The notes below the pieces were generated by a model. It was not told where the DNA came from, did not search any database, and was given only the letters and a program-made list of their open reading frames with translations. Shown in pieces: positions 1-8,920 of a stretch of 51,001 nucleotides of DNA; the stretch's first letter is position 1; every line of letters starts with the position of its first letter. The stretch comes from JAENVU01 sp046598395 (GTDB lineage: Bacteria > Actinomycetota > Acidimicrobiia > IMCC26256 > JAENVU01): NCBI GenBank assembly GCA_046598395.1, contig JBKJIQ010000016.1, positions 1 through 51,001 of the forward strand, given 5' to 3'. A program made the translations under genes and the position numbers.

Positions 1-731
1 GAGCCGCCGTCGGCGTGGATGGTGGTGCCGGTGACGAACGCCGAGAGGTCCGATGCGAGGAAGAGCGCAACGCCCGCTATGTCGTCTGCGGTACCGAAAC
101 GGCCGACGGGAACCCAGCTCGGGATGCGGTTCCGCTGCTCGTGGGGCACCCACTCGGAGTAGGGCACCTGGAGCGACTCCACGAGGTCGGGCGCGATCGC
201 GTTGACCCGCACGCCGGAGTTCCCGAGATCCACGGCGAGACTGCGGGTGAAGCCCGCAACCGCGGCCTTGAATGCGGCGTACACCGGCCGGTTGGGAATG
301 GCGCGAAATCCCTCGACCGAGGAGATGTTCACCACACTCCCCCGCTTGCGTTCGATCATGCCGTCGACGAACGCGCGAGTGCAGAGGAAGATGTGACGCA
401 GGTTGGTGGCGTAGAGGGCATCCCATTCCTCGGGGCCGTTCGCGAGGAAATCGTTACCGCGCGTGAGGTAGTGCCCAACGTTGTTGACGAGGACATCCAC
501 GGGCCCCGCGTCGCGCGCCAGGCGCGCGACGTCGTCGGGGTCGGTGACATCAACGACGATCGCGGTCGCGTCGCCACCCGCGGCCGTAATCGCCCCGACG
601 GTCTCATCCGCGCGCGCCGCGTCGATCTCGGCCACCAGGACCCGCGCACCTTCCACGGCGAACCGCTCGCTCATGGCGCGCCCAATCCCTCCCCCACCAC
701 CGGTCACCACCGCGACCCGGCCCGCGAGCAT
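1..731 (-). CDS. SDR family oxidoreductase (3' end beyond the window)
   Basis: A short-chain dehydrogenase/reductase that runs off the left edge, so only its last residues are missing. Reading leftwards from an ATG at 731 the protein begins MLAGRVAVVTGGGGGIGRAM, which carries the Rossmann TGxxxGxG motif. It continues with a conserved D-V-T segment, the LVNNVG motif, an NISS serine region and YAAFK (YxxxK catalytic pair). It is cut off after the typical C-terminal FVTGTTIHADGG. A GTG 12 bases upstream (743) is an alternative start. Its substrate cannot be predicted. The region just upstream is a 71-bp tandem repeat that also holds the 3' end of pepF. The family call is firm; the function is generic NAD(P)-dependent oxidoreduction. 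Confidence 0.85.
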   Translation of the reverse strand, partial: MLAGRVAVVTGGGGGIGRAMSERFAVEGARVLVAEIDAARADETVGAITAAGGDATAIVVDVTDPDDVARLARDAGPVDVLVNNVGHYLTRGNDFLANGPEEWDALYATNLRHIFLCTRAFVDGMIERKRGSVVNISSVEGFRAIPNRPVYAAFKAAVAGFTRSLAVDLGNSGVRVNAIAPDLVESLQVPYSEWVPHEQRNRIPSWVPVGRFGTADDIAGVALFLASDLSAFVTGTTIHADGG

Positions 732-747
732 CGGACCGTTCACAACA

Positions 748-933
748 CCCCGCGGCCCATTAGCCCAACCGTCCGGATTCGCGGGCCGCGCCACTCCCGC
801 TCTGAAGGGCCGCTCGGGCCCCGCGGCTCATTAGCCCAACCGTCCGGATTCTTGGGCCGCGCCACTCCCGCTCTGAAGGGCCGCTCGGGCCCCGCGGCCC
901 ATTAGCCCAACCGTCCGGATTCTTGGGCCGCGC
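748..933. repeat. 71-bp direct tandem repeat, about 2.6 copies, spanning the pepF stop codon
   Basis: The string tagcccaaccgtccggattc recurs at 761, 832 and 903, exactly 71 bp apart, and similarity extends over the whole unit with only a few mismatches. Each unit contains an inverted repeat (gggccgc/gcggccc, for example 878-884 with 894-900) that could fold as a hairpin. The unit nearest pepF encodes its last residues and its TAA stop (902-904). The copies fill the space between pepF and the next minus-strand gene, an SDR. This looks like tandem duplication of a gene end together with its terminator-like hairpin. Confidence 0.9.
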
Positions 934-2701
934 GCTCCGCGGCAACGAGTTGCTGTTCGACGATCGCGATGCCGCCGTCCCAGAAGCCGGGATCCGCGAG
1001 ATCACAGTCGACGATCTTGCCGAGCTCCTCGGGCGACTTCGAGCCACCGGCGCGCAACAACTCCAGGTACGCGGGCACGAAGTCGGCGCCGCGCTCCTCG
1101 TAGCGGCGATACACCGAGAGTGCCAGTAACTGACCGTAGGCATACGCGTAGACGTATCCCGGCGTCGAGATGAAGTGCGGAATGTAGGACCACCACGTGC
1201 GATAGCCCTCGGTGATCTCCACCGAATCGCCGAGCATCGCGGTTTGCGTCTCGTCCCAATGCTGGGCGAAATCATCAACGCTGAGCTCGCCCACTTCGCG
1301 CCGATGCGTGTGGACCTGATTCTCGAATCGGTTCATTGCAATCTGGCGGAAGACCGTGGCGATCTGGCCTTCGAGACTCTCCGCGAGCAGCGCAAGGCGG
1401 GCATCCGGATCCGGGGTTTCCTCGAGGAGCCGACCGAACGTGACCGTCTCGCCGAAGACCGACGCGGTTTCTGCCAACGTCAACGGTGTGCTCATGTGGA
1501 AGACGCCCTGCTCGCGCGCGAGGTAGGCGTGCAGACCGTGACCCATCTCGTGCGCCAAGGTGAGGACGTCACGCCGCCGAGATGTCCAGTTGAGCAAGAG
1601 GTACGGATGATGGCTGGGCACGGTGTAAGCGCAGAACGCTCCCGGCCGCTTGCCCGCGCGCACCGGCGCGTCGATCCACGACTCCTTGAAGAACCGCTGG
1701 GCAACGTCGGCGAGCTGCGGAGAGAACGAGGCGTAGGCATCCAGCACCAAGTCACGGGCCTCGGTCCAACCAAACTCCTCTTCGACGCTGGCCACGCTCG
1801 CCATGCGGTCGTAGTCGGCCAGCCGCTCCACTCCGAGCAGACGGGCCTTGAGTGAGTACCAACGCTGCGGAATGTCGTAGCGGCGCACCACGGCGTCGAC
1901 GAGCGCCTGCACCGACTCGTCGCTCGCCTCATTCGCGAGATTGCGGCTCTGGACCCAATCGGTGTGCGACCGAAGACGGTCGTCGGTGGCTTTATCGGCG
2001 AGCAACGTGTTGAACACGAACGCACGGGTCCGCAGCCCCGGGGCGAGACCCTCCGTGACCGCCGCAGCAGCCGCAGCCCGTTCGGCACGGTCCGGTGAGC
2101 CGAGCTTCGACAGCCCTTGCTCCAGGCCGATGGTCTGGCCGTCGAGCTCGATCGTGATCGTGGACGTCAACTCACTGAAGAGGCGGGCCCACGCACTCGA
2201 CCCGGTCACGTCCTTCTCGACGAGGATCTTCTCCTCCGGCTCGGTCAAGAGGTGCGGTCGATATCGGCGCGCCGCACGCAAATGATGTGCACAGAACGCC
2301 AGCCGGTCATCGGCCAAGAGCGCGTCGGCCCGGGCATCGGGCACCTCGGCCCACTCGAGTTCGAAGAAGATCGCCCGAGTGGCGATCGCCATCGACCGTT
2401 CCTCAACCCGTTGCATCAGCGCGCCGCGCTCGGCATCGGTGGTATCCACCGTAAACCGCAACCCGGCATACGAACCGGCTCGACCAAGGTGCTCCTGGAG
2501 CTCCGCCACCAGTTGCATCAACGCCACCAGACCGGTGGCATCGAGAGTCCCGATGGTGCCGCGACTCGCCTCGATCTGCGTAGCGATCGCGTCGGCCGAT
2601 TCAAGGTGAGTATCCACGCCGTCGACACCCCGGCCGTCAACGAGTGACTCCAGGTCCCACGAAACATCGGACGCGGTGAGGTCAACTTCGGAAATGGTCA
2701 T
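902..2701 (-). CDS. pepF: Oligoendopeptidase F (M3 zinc metallopeptidase)
   Basis: A 599-residue M3-family peptidase expected to cleave short peptides in the cytoplasm; no signal peptide is seen. The zinc-binding motif is visible at about residues 385-389 as LAHEMGHGLHAYLA (HExxH), followed by the family's downstream acidic region (TLAETASVFGE) and the aromatic C-terminal block around GYVYAYAYGQLLAL. Length matches PepF/M3B proteins. The ATG at 2701 diverges from an M1 peptidase starting 58 bp away, so the two peptidase genes share a short promoter region. The last residues (ESGRLG) and the TAA lie inside a 71-bp tandem repeat, so the C terminus may vary between strains. Confidence 0.93.
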   Translation of the reverse strand: MTISEVDLTASDVSWDLESLVDGRGVDGVDTHLESADAIATQIEASRGTIGTLDATGLVALMQLVAELQEHLGRAGSYAGLRFTVDTTDAERGALMQRVEERSMAIATRAIFFELEWAEVPDARADALLADDRLAFCAHHLRAARRYRPHLLTEPEEKILVEKDVTGSSAWARLFSELTSTITIELDGQTIGLEQGLSKLGSPDRAERAAAAAAVTEGLAPGLRTRAFVFNTLLADKATDDRLRSHTDWVQSRNLANEASDESVQALVDAVVRRYDIPQRWYSLKARLLGVERLADYDRMASVASVEEEFGWTEARDLVLDAYASFSPQLADVAQRFFKESWIDAPVRAGKRPGAFCAYTVPSHHPYLLLNWTSRRRDVLTLAHEMGHGLHAYLAREQGVFHMSTPLTLAETASVFGETVTFGRLLEETPDPDARLALLAESLEGQIATVFRQIAMNRFENQVHTHRREVGELSVDDFAQHWDETQTAMLGDSVEITEGYRTWWSYIPHFISTPGYVYAYAYGQLLALSVYRRYEERGADFVPAYLELLRAGGSKSPEELGKIVDCDLADPGFWDGGIAIVEQQLVAAERAAQESGRLG

Positions 2702-2759
2702 CTCACCACGTTACGCGGTGGTCCCCACTCAGTGGAGCGACTCGCGCCAGCATGGGCCA

Positions 2760-4202
2760 ATGACTCGGAGTCGGTTGATCGTGGTCGCATTGGCCGGCGC
2801 GCTTGCGGTCACCGGCTGTGCGAGCGCTCGCCCCAAACATCAGAAATCGGTCCGGCACGCTCCGGCGAAGGCGGGCAACGCCTCAATCGGGGATCGGTAC
2901 TTTCCCGAATCGGGCAACGGTGGCTACGACGTTGCGCACTACGACGTGCGCATTCGGTACGACCCCACGAGCCCCGAGATTCGTGCCACCACCACGGTCG
3001 AGAGCACCGCGACCGCGGACCTCAAGTCTTTCAATCTTGACTTCGCGGGGTTGACGATCGACTCGCTCACCGTGAACGGCCATCGCGCATCGTTTCGCCG
3101 CCGCGGTACCGAACTCACGATTCTCCCATCGCGAACGATTGCCACCGGCACCCACTTCCTCACCCGGGTTCGTTACCACGGCACCCCTCACACGGTCACC
3201 GATCCGAGCGAGTCGGCACCATCAGAAGCCGGACAGTTGGGATGGACACGCGAGGCCGACGGCAGCGTGTTCGTGGTGAGCGAACCCATCGGCGCGCGCA
3301 CGTGGTTTCCGAGCAACGACCACCCCGCCGACAAAGCCACCTTCGACATCACTCTCGACGTTCCGACCGCCATCGCCGCCGCGTCCAACGGTGCTTTGGA
3401 ATCCCGCGAAACTCGAGGCAACCTGCGCAGGTGGCATTGGTCGATGAAGCAACCAATGGCCACGTATCTGGCAACGGTCGTGATCGCGCCGATGACCCAA
3501 GAGTCCACCGCGAGTCCCGCCGGCGTTACGATCCGCAACTTCTTCCCGAGCGCCGCGTACGACGAGGACGTCCCGTTCTTCGCCAAGACCGGCTCGATGA
3601 TCGACTATTTCGCGACCCTGTTCGGTGCGTATCCGTTCGACCAGTACGGCGCCGTCGTCGTCAACCAGGAGTTGGGCTACGCGCTCGAAACCCAGACCCT
3701 GTCGTTGTTCGGGAGCGACATGTTGGGCACCGACATGAACGCCGAGACCACCGTCGCCCACGAACTCGCGCATCAATGGTTCGGCGACTCTGTGGGCATC
3801 CGCAGGTGGTCCGACATCTGGCTCAACGAAGGCTGGGCCACCTACGCGCAGTTCCTCTGGCAGGCCCACGCGGCGCCGACGTTCGACCTGTTCCGGTTCA
3901 TGGTCAATCTGCGCGCGAGCCAAGCAACTGAGCTCACCCCACCCAACGATCCGGGCGCCGATGGGCTGTTCACCGACGCCATCTATCTGCGCGGCGCACT
4001 CACGCTCCACGCCCTGCGGATCACGATCGGGGATAGCGCATTCTTCGACCTCGCCAAACAGTGGACCGCGAAGTACCGCTTCGGCACCGCGACCACCGCG
4101 GAGTTCATCGCACTCACGAACGCGGTCACCGGGCGCGACCTCACCGATTTCTTCCACGCCTGGCTCGACGCCGACCCGGTCCCATCGATCCCCTCACCCT
4201 GA
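2760..4202 (+). CDS. M1 family zinc metallopeptidase, predicted lipoprotein
   Basis: A 480-residue M1 (gluzincin) peptidase. The chosen ATG at 2760 gives a lipoprotein signal: MTRSRL, then a hydrophobic stretch, then a lipobox-like VTGC, implying export and lipid anchoring. Earlier in-frame codons add no plausible leader. The catalytic zinc site is complete: HELAH at residues 334-338 and the third ligand E357 in NEGWA, with the expected 18-residue spacing. The substrate loop reads GYALETQT in place of the GAMEN of aminopeptidase N. The protein is shorter than full aminopeptidase N because the helical C-terminal domain is absent. It is convergent with the helicase gene downstream. Confidence 0.9.
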   Translation: MTRSRLIVVALAGALAVTGCASARPKHQKSVRHAPAKAGNASIGDRYFPESGNGGYDVAHYDVRIRYDPTSPEIRATTTVESTATADLKSFNLDFAGLTIDSLTVNGHRASFRRRGTELTILPSRTIATGTHFLTRVRYHGTPHTVTDPSESAPSEAGQLGWTREADGSVFVVSEPIGARTWFPSNDHPADKATFDITLDVPTAIAAASNGALESRETRGNLRRWHWSMKQPMATYLATVVIAPMTQESTASPAGVTIRNFFPSAAYDEDVPFFAKTGSMIDYFATLFGAYPFDQYGAVVVNQELGYALETQTLSLFGSDMLGTDMNAETTVAHELAHQWFGDSVGIRRWSDIWLNEGWATYAQFLWQAHAAPTFDLFRFMVNLRASQATELTPPNDPGADGLFTDAIYLRGALTLHALRITIGDSAFFDLAKQWTAKYRFGTATTAEFIALTNAVTGRDLTDFFHAWLDADPVPSIPSP

Positions 4203-4230
4203 GGGGTCAAGGACGCGAGCGCCGCACCAT

Positions 4231-6546
4231 TCAACGGGAGAGGGCCTCCGGCAGTGGTCGGGTATGCACGACCTCGAGCGTCTGGGTCGCACGCGTGAGG
4301 GTGACGTAGAGCATCCGGAGGCCGGCACGATCGGGCGCGACCAAATCGGCGGGCTCCACCACCACCACGTGATCGAACTCGAGCCCTTTCGCGTCGAGTG
4401 CATCGAACACCCCGACGGGAGCCTCGAGCGCACCGCGCGGATCTGCGGTCGCACCGATGTCGTGCAACGATTCCACGACGGCCGCGTGCAGACCGACCGG
4501 CGCAATAATCGCGGTCGTGCCGCGCCGGGTGGAGAACTCGCGCGCAGTGGCTGACGCGACGGTGACGAGATCGTCGACCCGTCGAAACTCCGGTTCGATG
4601 CCCGTGGTGCGTACCGACTGGGTGGGCGGAATATCGGGCGCCGCAACGGCCAAGAGACGATTCGCGATGTCCATGATCTCCGACGGAGTTCGGTAGTTCA
4701 CGGTGAGGTCCACCCGACGCGGGGCGTCGTGGGTGGCCAACTGCGAGAGGACCTCGTCCCAACCCGATGCCGCACCAGCGCGAGATGCTTGGCCGAAGTC
4801 GCCCACGAGCGTGTACGAACCGCTCGGACACCGGCGCGCCAGCATGCGCCATTGCATCGGCGTGAGATCTTGAGCCTCGTCCACCAGGATGTGTCCGAAG
4901 GTCCGCAACTGCGGGACACCGGCTTCGCCAGTCACCGGCTCGGCGAACCGCGCCGCCAGGTCAGCCGATGTCATATAGGCGCCAAGCTCGAAATCGTCCA
5001 CGGTCCGCGACGCAATATCGGCAACCGCGCGATCGGTATCCGTCCGACGGCGGGCACGGCGAGGGCGGGCGGCTTCCACTGCGCCACACAACGCGTCGGC
5101 TTCATCCACCAGCGCGATGTCGGCGTCGGTCCAGGCCACCTCGCGCACCTGGGCGGAACGCGGGCGTTCGAGCAGGAGTTGTGACTCGCGGGGAAGCACA
5201 CCGTCGGCCGCAGACCGAATCAGCCCGCGGAACGAGAACAGGTCATGCACGAGGTCGGAGCCCGAGAGGATCGGCCACATTCGTTCGAGCAGCGCATAGA
5301 TCTCCGGGGTGGCCTTGAGCCGGGCGCCGATCTCTCGCTCCCACTCGGGCGGGGGTGATTCACCGCGTGCCAGGGACCGGAGGACTGATGGATCCGAACC
5401 ACCATCCACGTCGTCGAGCTCAAAGAGGTCGCGCTGGTGACGCGCCATCTTCTCGCGGTACTGGGCGATCAGCCGATCGATCACCATCCGCTCCACCACC
5501 GGCCGGCGTTCGTTGTGGGTCCCCGGCTTGGCCTGAGCACGTTGCGAGATCCGTCGACAATCGCGACGCGGGATACGGAGCCGCACGCCGTCGAACAACA
5601 AGTTCACGTCCGCACGCGGCGGGCGTTGCCGATCCGCCAGCGCTCGACGAATCACCGTGGCCATGCGGGCGTCGCCCTTGAGCTCCGCGATCGCGGGCGC
5701 TTCCACGACCACCGATTTCAGTTGTGGCTTGAGTCCGGTGATCGTGGCCAGCTGCACTTCGTCTTCGCCGAGCGATGGGAGGACCTGCTCGATATAACGC
5801 AGGAACACCGGACTGGGCCCGACGAGGAGCACGCCGTTCTTCCCGAGCTGTCGACGGAACGTGTACAGCAAGTACGCGGCGCGGTGGAGGGCGACCGCGG
5901 TCTTCCCAGTGCCCGGCCCGCCGGAAACAACGAGTGGCCCCGGCAATCCGGCACGTACCGCTTCGTCCTGCTCGGCCTGAATCGTGGCGACGATGTCGCC
6001 CATGCGCCCAGTCCGTTCACGTTCGAGTGCCGCGAACAGCGCTCCCTCCCCCATGACGGAGAGCCCCGCTTCGTTCACCAGGCTCGCGTCGAAGACCTCG
6101 TCGTCCACGCCCACCACTTGGCGGCCGTGCTTGGTGAGGAGGTGGCGCCGACGCACCACCCCCATTGGCGAAACCGCAGTGGCGCGGTAAAACGGCTCGG
6201 CCACGGGTGCGCGCCAATCGACCACCATCGGCGTGTGTTCGGCATCGTCCACGCCGAGGCGGCCCACGTAGAACATCGCTCCGTCGGTGAGATCGAGGCG
6301 GCCGAAGCACAGGGGCGTGTCACCGATGTCGAGCGCGGCAAGGCGGCGATGGGTGGTCTCGACCGCCACATCCCGTTCCAGGCGCGCTTGATGGGTCCCG
6401 CCCCTGCGGACATCGGAATATGCCTCCGCTACCGAGGAGGCGGAGCGCTTCATCGCATCAAGACGCTCGTAGACCGCGTCGAGATACGCCTGTTCGACAA
6501 CGATCTCGGGGTCTTGCCGGGATGGCGACACAAACGACTCCTGCAC
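4231..6546 (-). CDS. HelD-like UvrD/Rep-family helicase/ATPase
   Basis: A 771-residue superfamily 1 ATPase. Walker A (GGPGTGKTAVALHRAAYLL) is at about residues 208-226, Walker B ILVDEAQDLTPMQW near 553, and the C-terminal motif VTLTRATQTLEVVH near the end. The N-terminal 190 residues (coiled region, then FYVGRLGVDDAEHTPMVVDWRAPVAEPFY in part) are the signature of the HelD branch. HelD proteins bind RNA polymerase and release stalled or rifampicin-bound enzyme using ATP. It stands alone, convergent with the M1 peptidase. RNA polymerase recycling is inferred from the family; some relatives are only annotated as DNA helicases. Confidence 0.87.
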   Translation of the reverse strand: MQESFVSPSRQDPEIVVEQAYLDAVYERLDAMKRSASSVAEAYSDVRRGGTHQARLERDVAVETTHRRLAALDIGDTPLCFGRLDLTDGAMFYVGRLGVDDAEHTPMVVDWRAPVAEPFYRATAVSPMGVVRRRHLLTKHGRQVVGVDDEVFDASLVNEAGLSVMGEGALFAALERERTGRMGDIVATIQAEQDEAVRAGLPGPLVVSGGPGTGKTAVALHRAAYLLYTFRRQLGKNGVLLVGPSPVFLRYIEQVLPSLGEDEVQLATITGLKPQLKSVVVEAPAIAELKGDARMATVIRRALADRQRPPRADVNLLFDGVRLRIPRRDCRRISQRAQAKPGTHNERRPVVERMVIDRLIAQYREKMARHQRDLFELDDVDGGSDPSVLRSLARGESPPPEWEREIGARLKATPEIYALLERMWPILSGSDLVHDLFSFRGLIRSAADGVLPRESQLLLERPRSAQVREVAWTDADIALVDEADALCGAVEAARPRRARRRTDTDRAVADIASRTVDDFELGAYMTSADLAARFAEPVTGEAGVPQLRTFGHILVDEAQDLTPMQWRMLARRCPSGSYTLVGDFGQASRAGAASGWDEVLSQLATHDAPRRVDLTVNYRTPSEIMDIANRLLAVAAPDIPPTQSVRTTGIEPEFRRVDDLVTVASATAREFSTRRGTTAIIAPVGLHAAVVESLHDIGATADPRGALEAPVGVFDALDAKGLEFDHVVVVEPADLVAPDRAGLRMLYVTLTRATQTLEVVHTRPLPEALSR

Positions 6547-6602
6547 CAGGGGGACCGGAGAGTTTACGTGATCACGGACGCGCCGCGCGTTGGAGGCGGA
6601 GT

Positions 6603-7211
6603 TCAGACCTCGGGAGGCGAGGTGACCAGCACGGTCGCGGCGTCGATGAGGACGGTGCGGCCGGTGAGCTCTAGGCCGTTGGGAACGCGGCAGATGTCGA
6701 GGCCGCCGAGGTTCGGCACCGAGTGCGGTTCGGACCCGAGCGCTTGCTCGACCACCCGAATCAGTCCGCCGTGGCTCACGATCACCACGGGTTGGTGGGC
6801 AATCGCAGCAATGTCGTGGACCGCAGCCAGGGCGCGCTCGTGGAGCACATCATTGGTCTCGAATCCGGTGGGACGACGACCGCTATCCAGAAAGCCCGGC
6901 CAGCCGGCTTCGATCTCGGTGCGGGTCTTGCCCGTCCATTCCCCCGCGTCTCTTTCTTGGAGTCGAGGGTCGAACTGGACCGAGAGGTCGAGTCGCTTCC
7001 CCATGACGGTTGCGGTCTCGTGGGCGCGCACCAACGGCGACGCCCAGATCGCCCCAATGTCCATCGTCGCGATGGTCTCCGCCGCCACTTCGGCCTGACG
7101 CCGACCGAGTTCCGACAGCGGAGGATCAGCGCGGCCCTGCCAGCGACCGTCGGCGTTCCAGGTGGACTGACCGTGACGGACCAGCAGAATCCGGGTCAAC
7201 TGCGTTCCCAC
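6603..7211 (-). CDS. Histidine phosphatase family protein (phosphoglycerate-mutase-like)
   Basis: A 202-residue branch-1 histidine phosphatase. The phosphohistidine motif LVRHGQSTWN is at residues 10-19, and the second catalytic histidine lies in SHGGLIR. The ELGRRQAE segment and the acidic E in the middle (ERDAGEWTGKTRTEIE) fit the cobC/GpmB-like group. The start is GTG at 7211, which overlaps the end of the upstream gene by 16 bp, so the two are probably translated from one message. The substrate is not predictable: such enzymes act on sugar phosphates, nucleotides or alpha-ribazole phosphate. Confidence 0.87.
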   Translation of the reverse strand: MGTQLTRILLVRHGQSTWNADGRWQGRADPPLSELGRRQAEVAAETIATMDIGAIWASPLVRAHETATVMGKRLDLSVQFDPRLQERDAGEWTGKTRTEIEAGWPGFLDSGRRPTGFETNDVLHERALAAVHDIAAIAHQPVVIVSHGGLIRVVEQALGSEPHSVPNLGGLDICRVPNGLELTGRTVLIDAATVLVTSPPEV

Positions 7212-7690
7212 GGCGGTGGCGCCGCGGGTGCGTCGGGATCCACCGATGCGTCCACCAGTTCGAACTCGCCGTTGCGAAACACGAGCGCGGTGGGCAGCCC
7301 GTCGAGCGGCGGACGCAGGTTGCCTTTGCTCGGGTCGAGGTAGACCCGGATCGTGCGTTTACCCGCCGCGGTAGGGACCGTGACTCGATCCGACGCGGGC
7401 CACTTCACTGCGGACGGGGGGAACACGAGCGACTGGTACGTGCCGAACTTCTGCTTCCCCAGGCTCACGGTGACGCGATCGGTGGAGAGGGCGATGAGCG
7501 ACGCGGGGAGCTTGAACTTCTCGAGTTCCTCTTTGACGATCGCCTTCAAGTTGGCGCGACCCGTGACCCGGCCTTCGAGGGCCCGGGTCCGTGCGCCGTT
7601 ACACGCCTTGTTCACCCGCTCGAGCGTGCGCTCCAGGAGGTCATGGATCTCAGGATCGGGCAAGAGACGGAAGCTGATCGGAGTGCTCAT
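7196..7690 (-). CDS. Conserved-looking hypothetical protein upstream of the histidine phosphatase
   Basis: I do not recognise this family. From the ATG at 7690 (MSTPISFRLL) the protein is about 164 residues, soluble, with no signal or membrane segment. The N-terminal third is helical and charged (LLERTLERVNKACNGARTRA, then a Lys-rich KAIVKEELEKFKL). The middle looks like beta strands with a repeated VTV pattern, and the tail is Pro/Ala-rich. Another ATG lies nine bases upstream (7699). It overlaps the phosphatase start by 16 bp, suggesting co-translation. Codon use matches neighbours, so it is probably a real gene. Confidence 0.65.
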   Translation of the reverse strand: MSTPISFRLLPDPEIHDLLERTLERVNKACNGARTRALEGRVTGRANLKAIVKEELEKFKLPASLIALSTDRVTVSLGKQKFGTYQSLVFPPSAVKWPASDRVTVPTAAGKRTIRVYLDPSKGNLRPPLDGLPTALVFRNGEFELVDASVDPDAPAAPPPWERS

Positions 7691-7833
7691 AGGGCCCATG
7701 AGTGTTGCCGATGGCGCGGGTGCAGGTCGAACACATTTATCCGAGCGGCTCGAATCCGCGCTATCACCCGCTCGCCGGTCCGGGCGACCTCACGTCGCAT
7801 GACGCACTCATCGACCCACAATCGTCGACTCAC

Positions 7834-8817
7834 TCACCAACGAGCGACGAGTTTGCCCCAGGTGCCGCGGGTGGCGAGGCTGGCCAACGCGCCTGAAACC
7901 TCGGCCATCGGGAGTTCGCGCGAAACCAGTGGCGCGATCTGCCCGGCCGCGTGGAGGCGCATGAGTTCATCGTGGGTCTCGTGGACGAACGTCGGTTGCT
8001 TCAGGTTGTACAGCCCCCAGTGCACTCCAACCACTGCATAGTTCTTGATCAACACGTGATTGGTCCGCGCCTCCGCGAACCGACCACCGGTGAAACCGAT
8101 GATCAGAATTCTACCCTCGAACGCAATGCACTTGGTCGAACGGTCATACGTATCACCGCCCACCGGGTCATAAATCACATCCGCGCCGCGACCGTCGGTG
8201 AACTCCTTCACTGCATCGACGAAATCGCCGGCGCGGTAATCGATGACCACCTCCGCACCCAGATCTCGACACACTTGGACCTTCTGGGCCCCACCCGCGG
8301 TCGCGATCACTCGCGCCCCCGCGGCGAGGCCGAGCTGAATCGCAGCAGACCCCACACCGCCGGCACCCGCGTGGACCAGCAGGGTCTCTCCCGGCTGCAG
8401 GTGCGCTCGCCGATGCAGCGCGACGTGGCCGGTTTGATACGTGACGTGCAGCGCCGAGGCTGCCGCGTCGTCGAGCGTCTCCGGTATCGGGAACACCATC
8501 GACGTGGGCGCGACGGTCTGTTCGGTGAACCCGCCATGGCCAAAGGTGGGAATCGCTATCACCCGCCGGCCGAGCAGCGACGCGTCGGCACCCTCACCGA
8601 GCCCGACCACGGTTCCGCTGACCTCGGCGCCCGGCGTGAACGGGAGCGGCGGCTTCACTTGGTACTCGCCCCGACACATCAGGACGTCGGGGAAGTTGAG
8701 CGATGCTGCCGCCACCGCGACCACCACATCGTTCGGACCAGCCGTGGGCTCATCCACATCCTCGAGCCGCAGCACCGCTTCCGGCTCACCCAACTCGTGC
8801 ACTCTCCAGGCCTTCAT
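7834..8817 (-). CDS. NADPH:quinone oxidoreductase family protein (zinc-free MDR)
   Basis: A 327-residue medium-chain dehydrogenase/reductase. The ATG at 8817 (MKAWRVHELGEPEAVLRLED) is the natural start; the frame stays open much further upstream, but that extension crosses the palindrome and the divergent gene. The cofactor motif reads HAGAGGVGSAAIQLGLAAG, followed by GADVIYDPVGG. The zinc-binding cysteines of alcohol dehydrogenases are absent, which places it with quinone oxidoreductase/zeta-crystallin proteins. The likely reaction is NADPH-dependent reduction of quinones or activated alkenes. It is transcribed away from an SDR across a 49-bp palindrome. Confidence 0.9.
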   Translation of the reverse strand: MKAWRVHELGEPEAVLRLEDVDEPTAGPNDVVVAVAAASLNFPDVLMCRGEYQVKPPLPFTPGAEVSGTVVGLGEGADASLLGRRVIAIPTFGHGGFTEQTVAPTSMVFPIPETLDDAAASALHVTYQTGHVALHRRAHLQPGETLLVHAGAGGVGSAAIQLGLAAGARVIATAGGAQKVQVCRDLGAEVVIDYRAGDFVDAVKEFTDGRGADVIYDPVGGDTYDRSTKCIAFEGRILIIGFTGGRFAEARTNHVLIKNYAVVGVHWGLYNLKQPTFVHETHDELMRLHAAGQIAPLVSRELPMAEVSGALASLATRGTWGKLVARW

Positions 8818-8849
8818 CACACCGAGCGTACGCGAACCCGACCGACCTG

Positions 8850-8898
8850 GAACTTGCGTCATTTTCCGACCGTGACGGTCGGAAAATGACGCAAGTTC
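8850..8898. repeat. 49-bp perfect palindrome between divergent genes
   Basis: Arms of 24 bp (8850-8873 and 8875-8898) are exact reverse complements around one unpaired base at 8874. The arm begins gaacttgcgtcattttccga. It lies 32 bp from the ATG of the quinone oxidoreductase and 22 bp from the ATG of the SDR, so it must overlap the promoters or leaders of both. It could be a dyad operator, a cruciform or hairpin, or a copy of a small palindromic mobile repeat. No second copy was seen in this window. Its A/T-richer centre arms stand out from the GC-rich surroundings. Confidence 0.9.
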
Positions 8899-8920
8899 GG
8901 GATTGTGGGAGTCTCGTGCC

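Noticed and set aside
3222..4157. Long minus-strand open frame opposite the M1 peptidase
   Set aside because: It is the antisense shadow of a firmly identified gene, with Arg/Gly/Val-biased composition and no family features. The same applies to the other long antisense frames, such as 31995-33983 opposite nrdJ and 49124-50728 opposite the duplicated lipoprotein.
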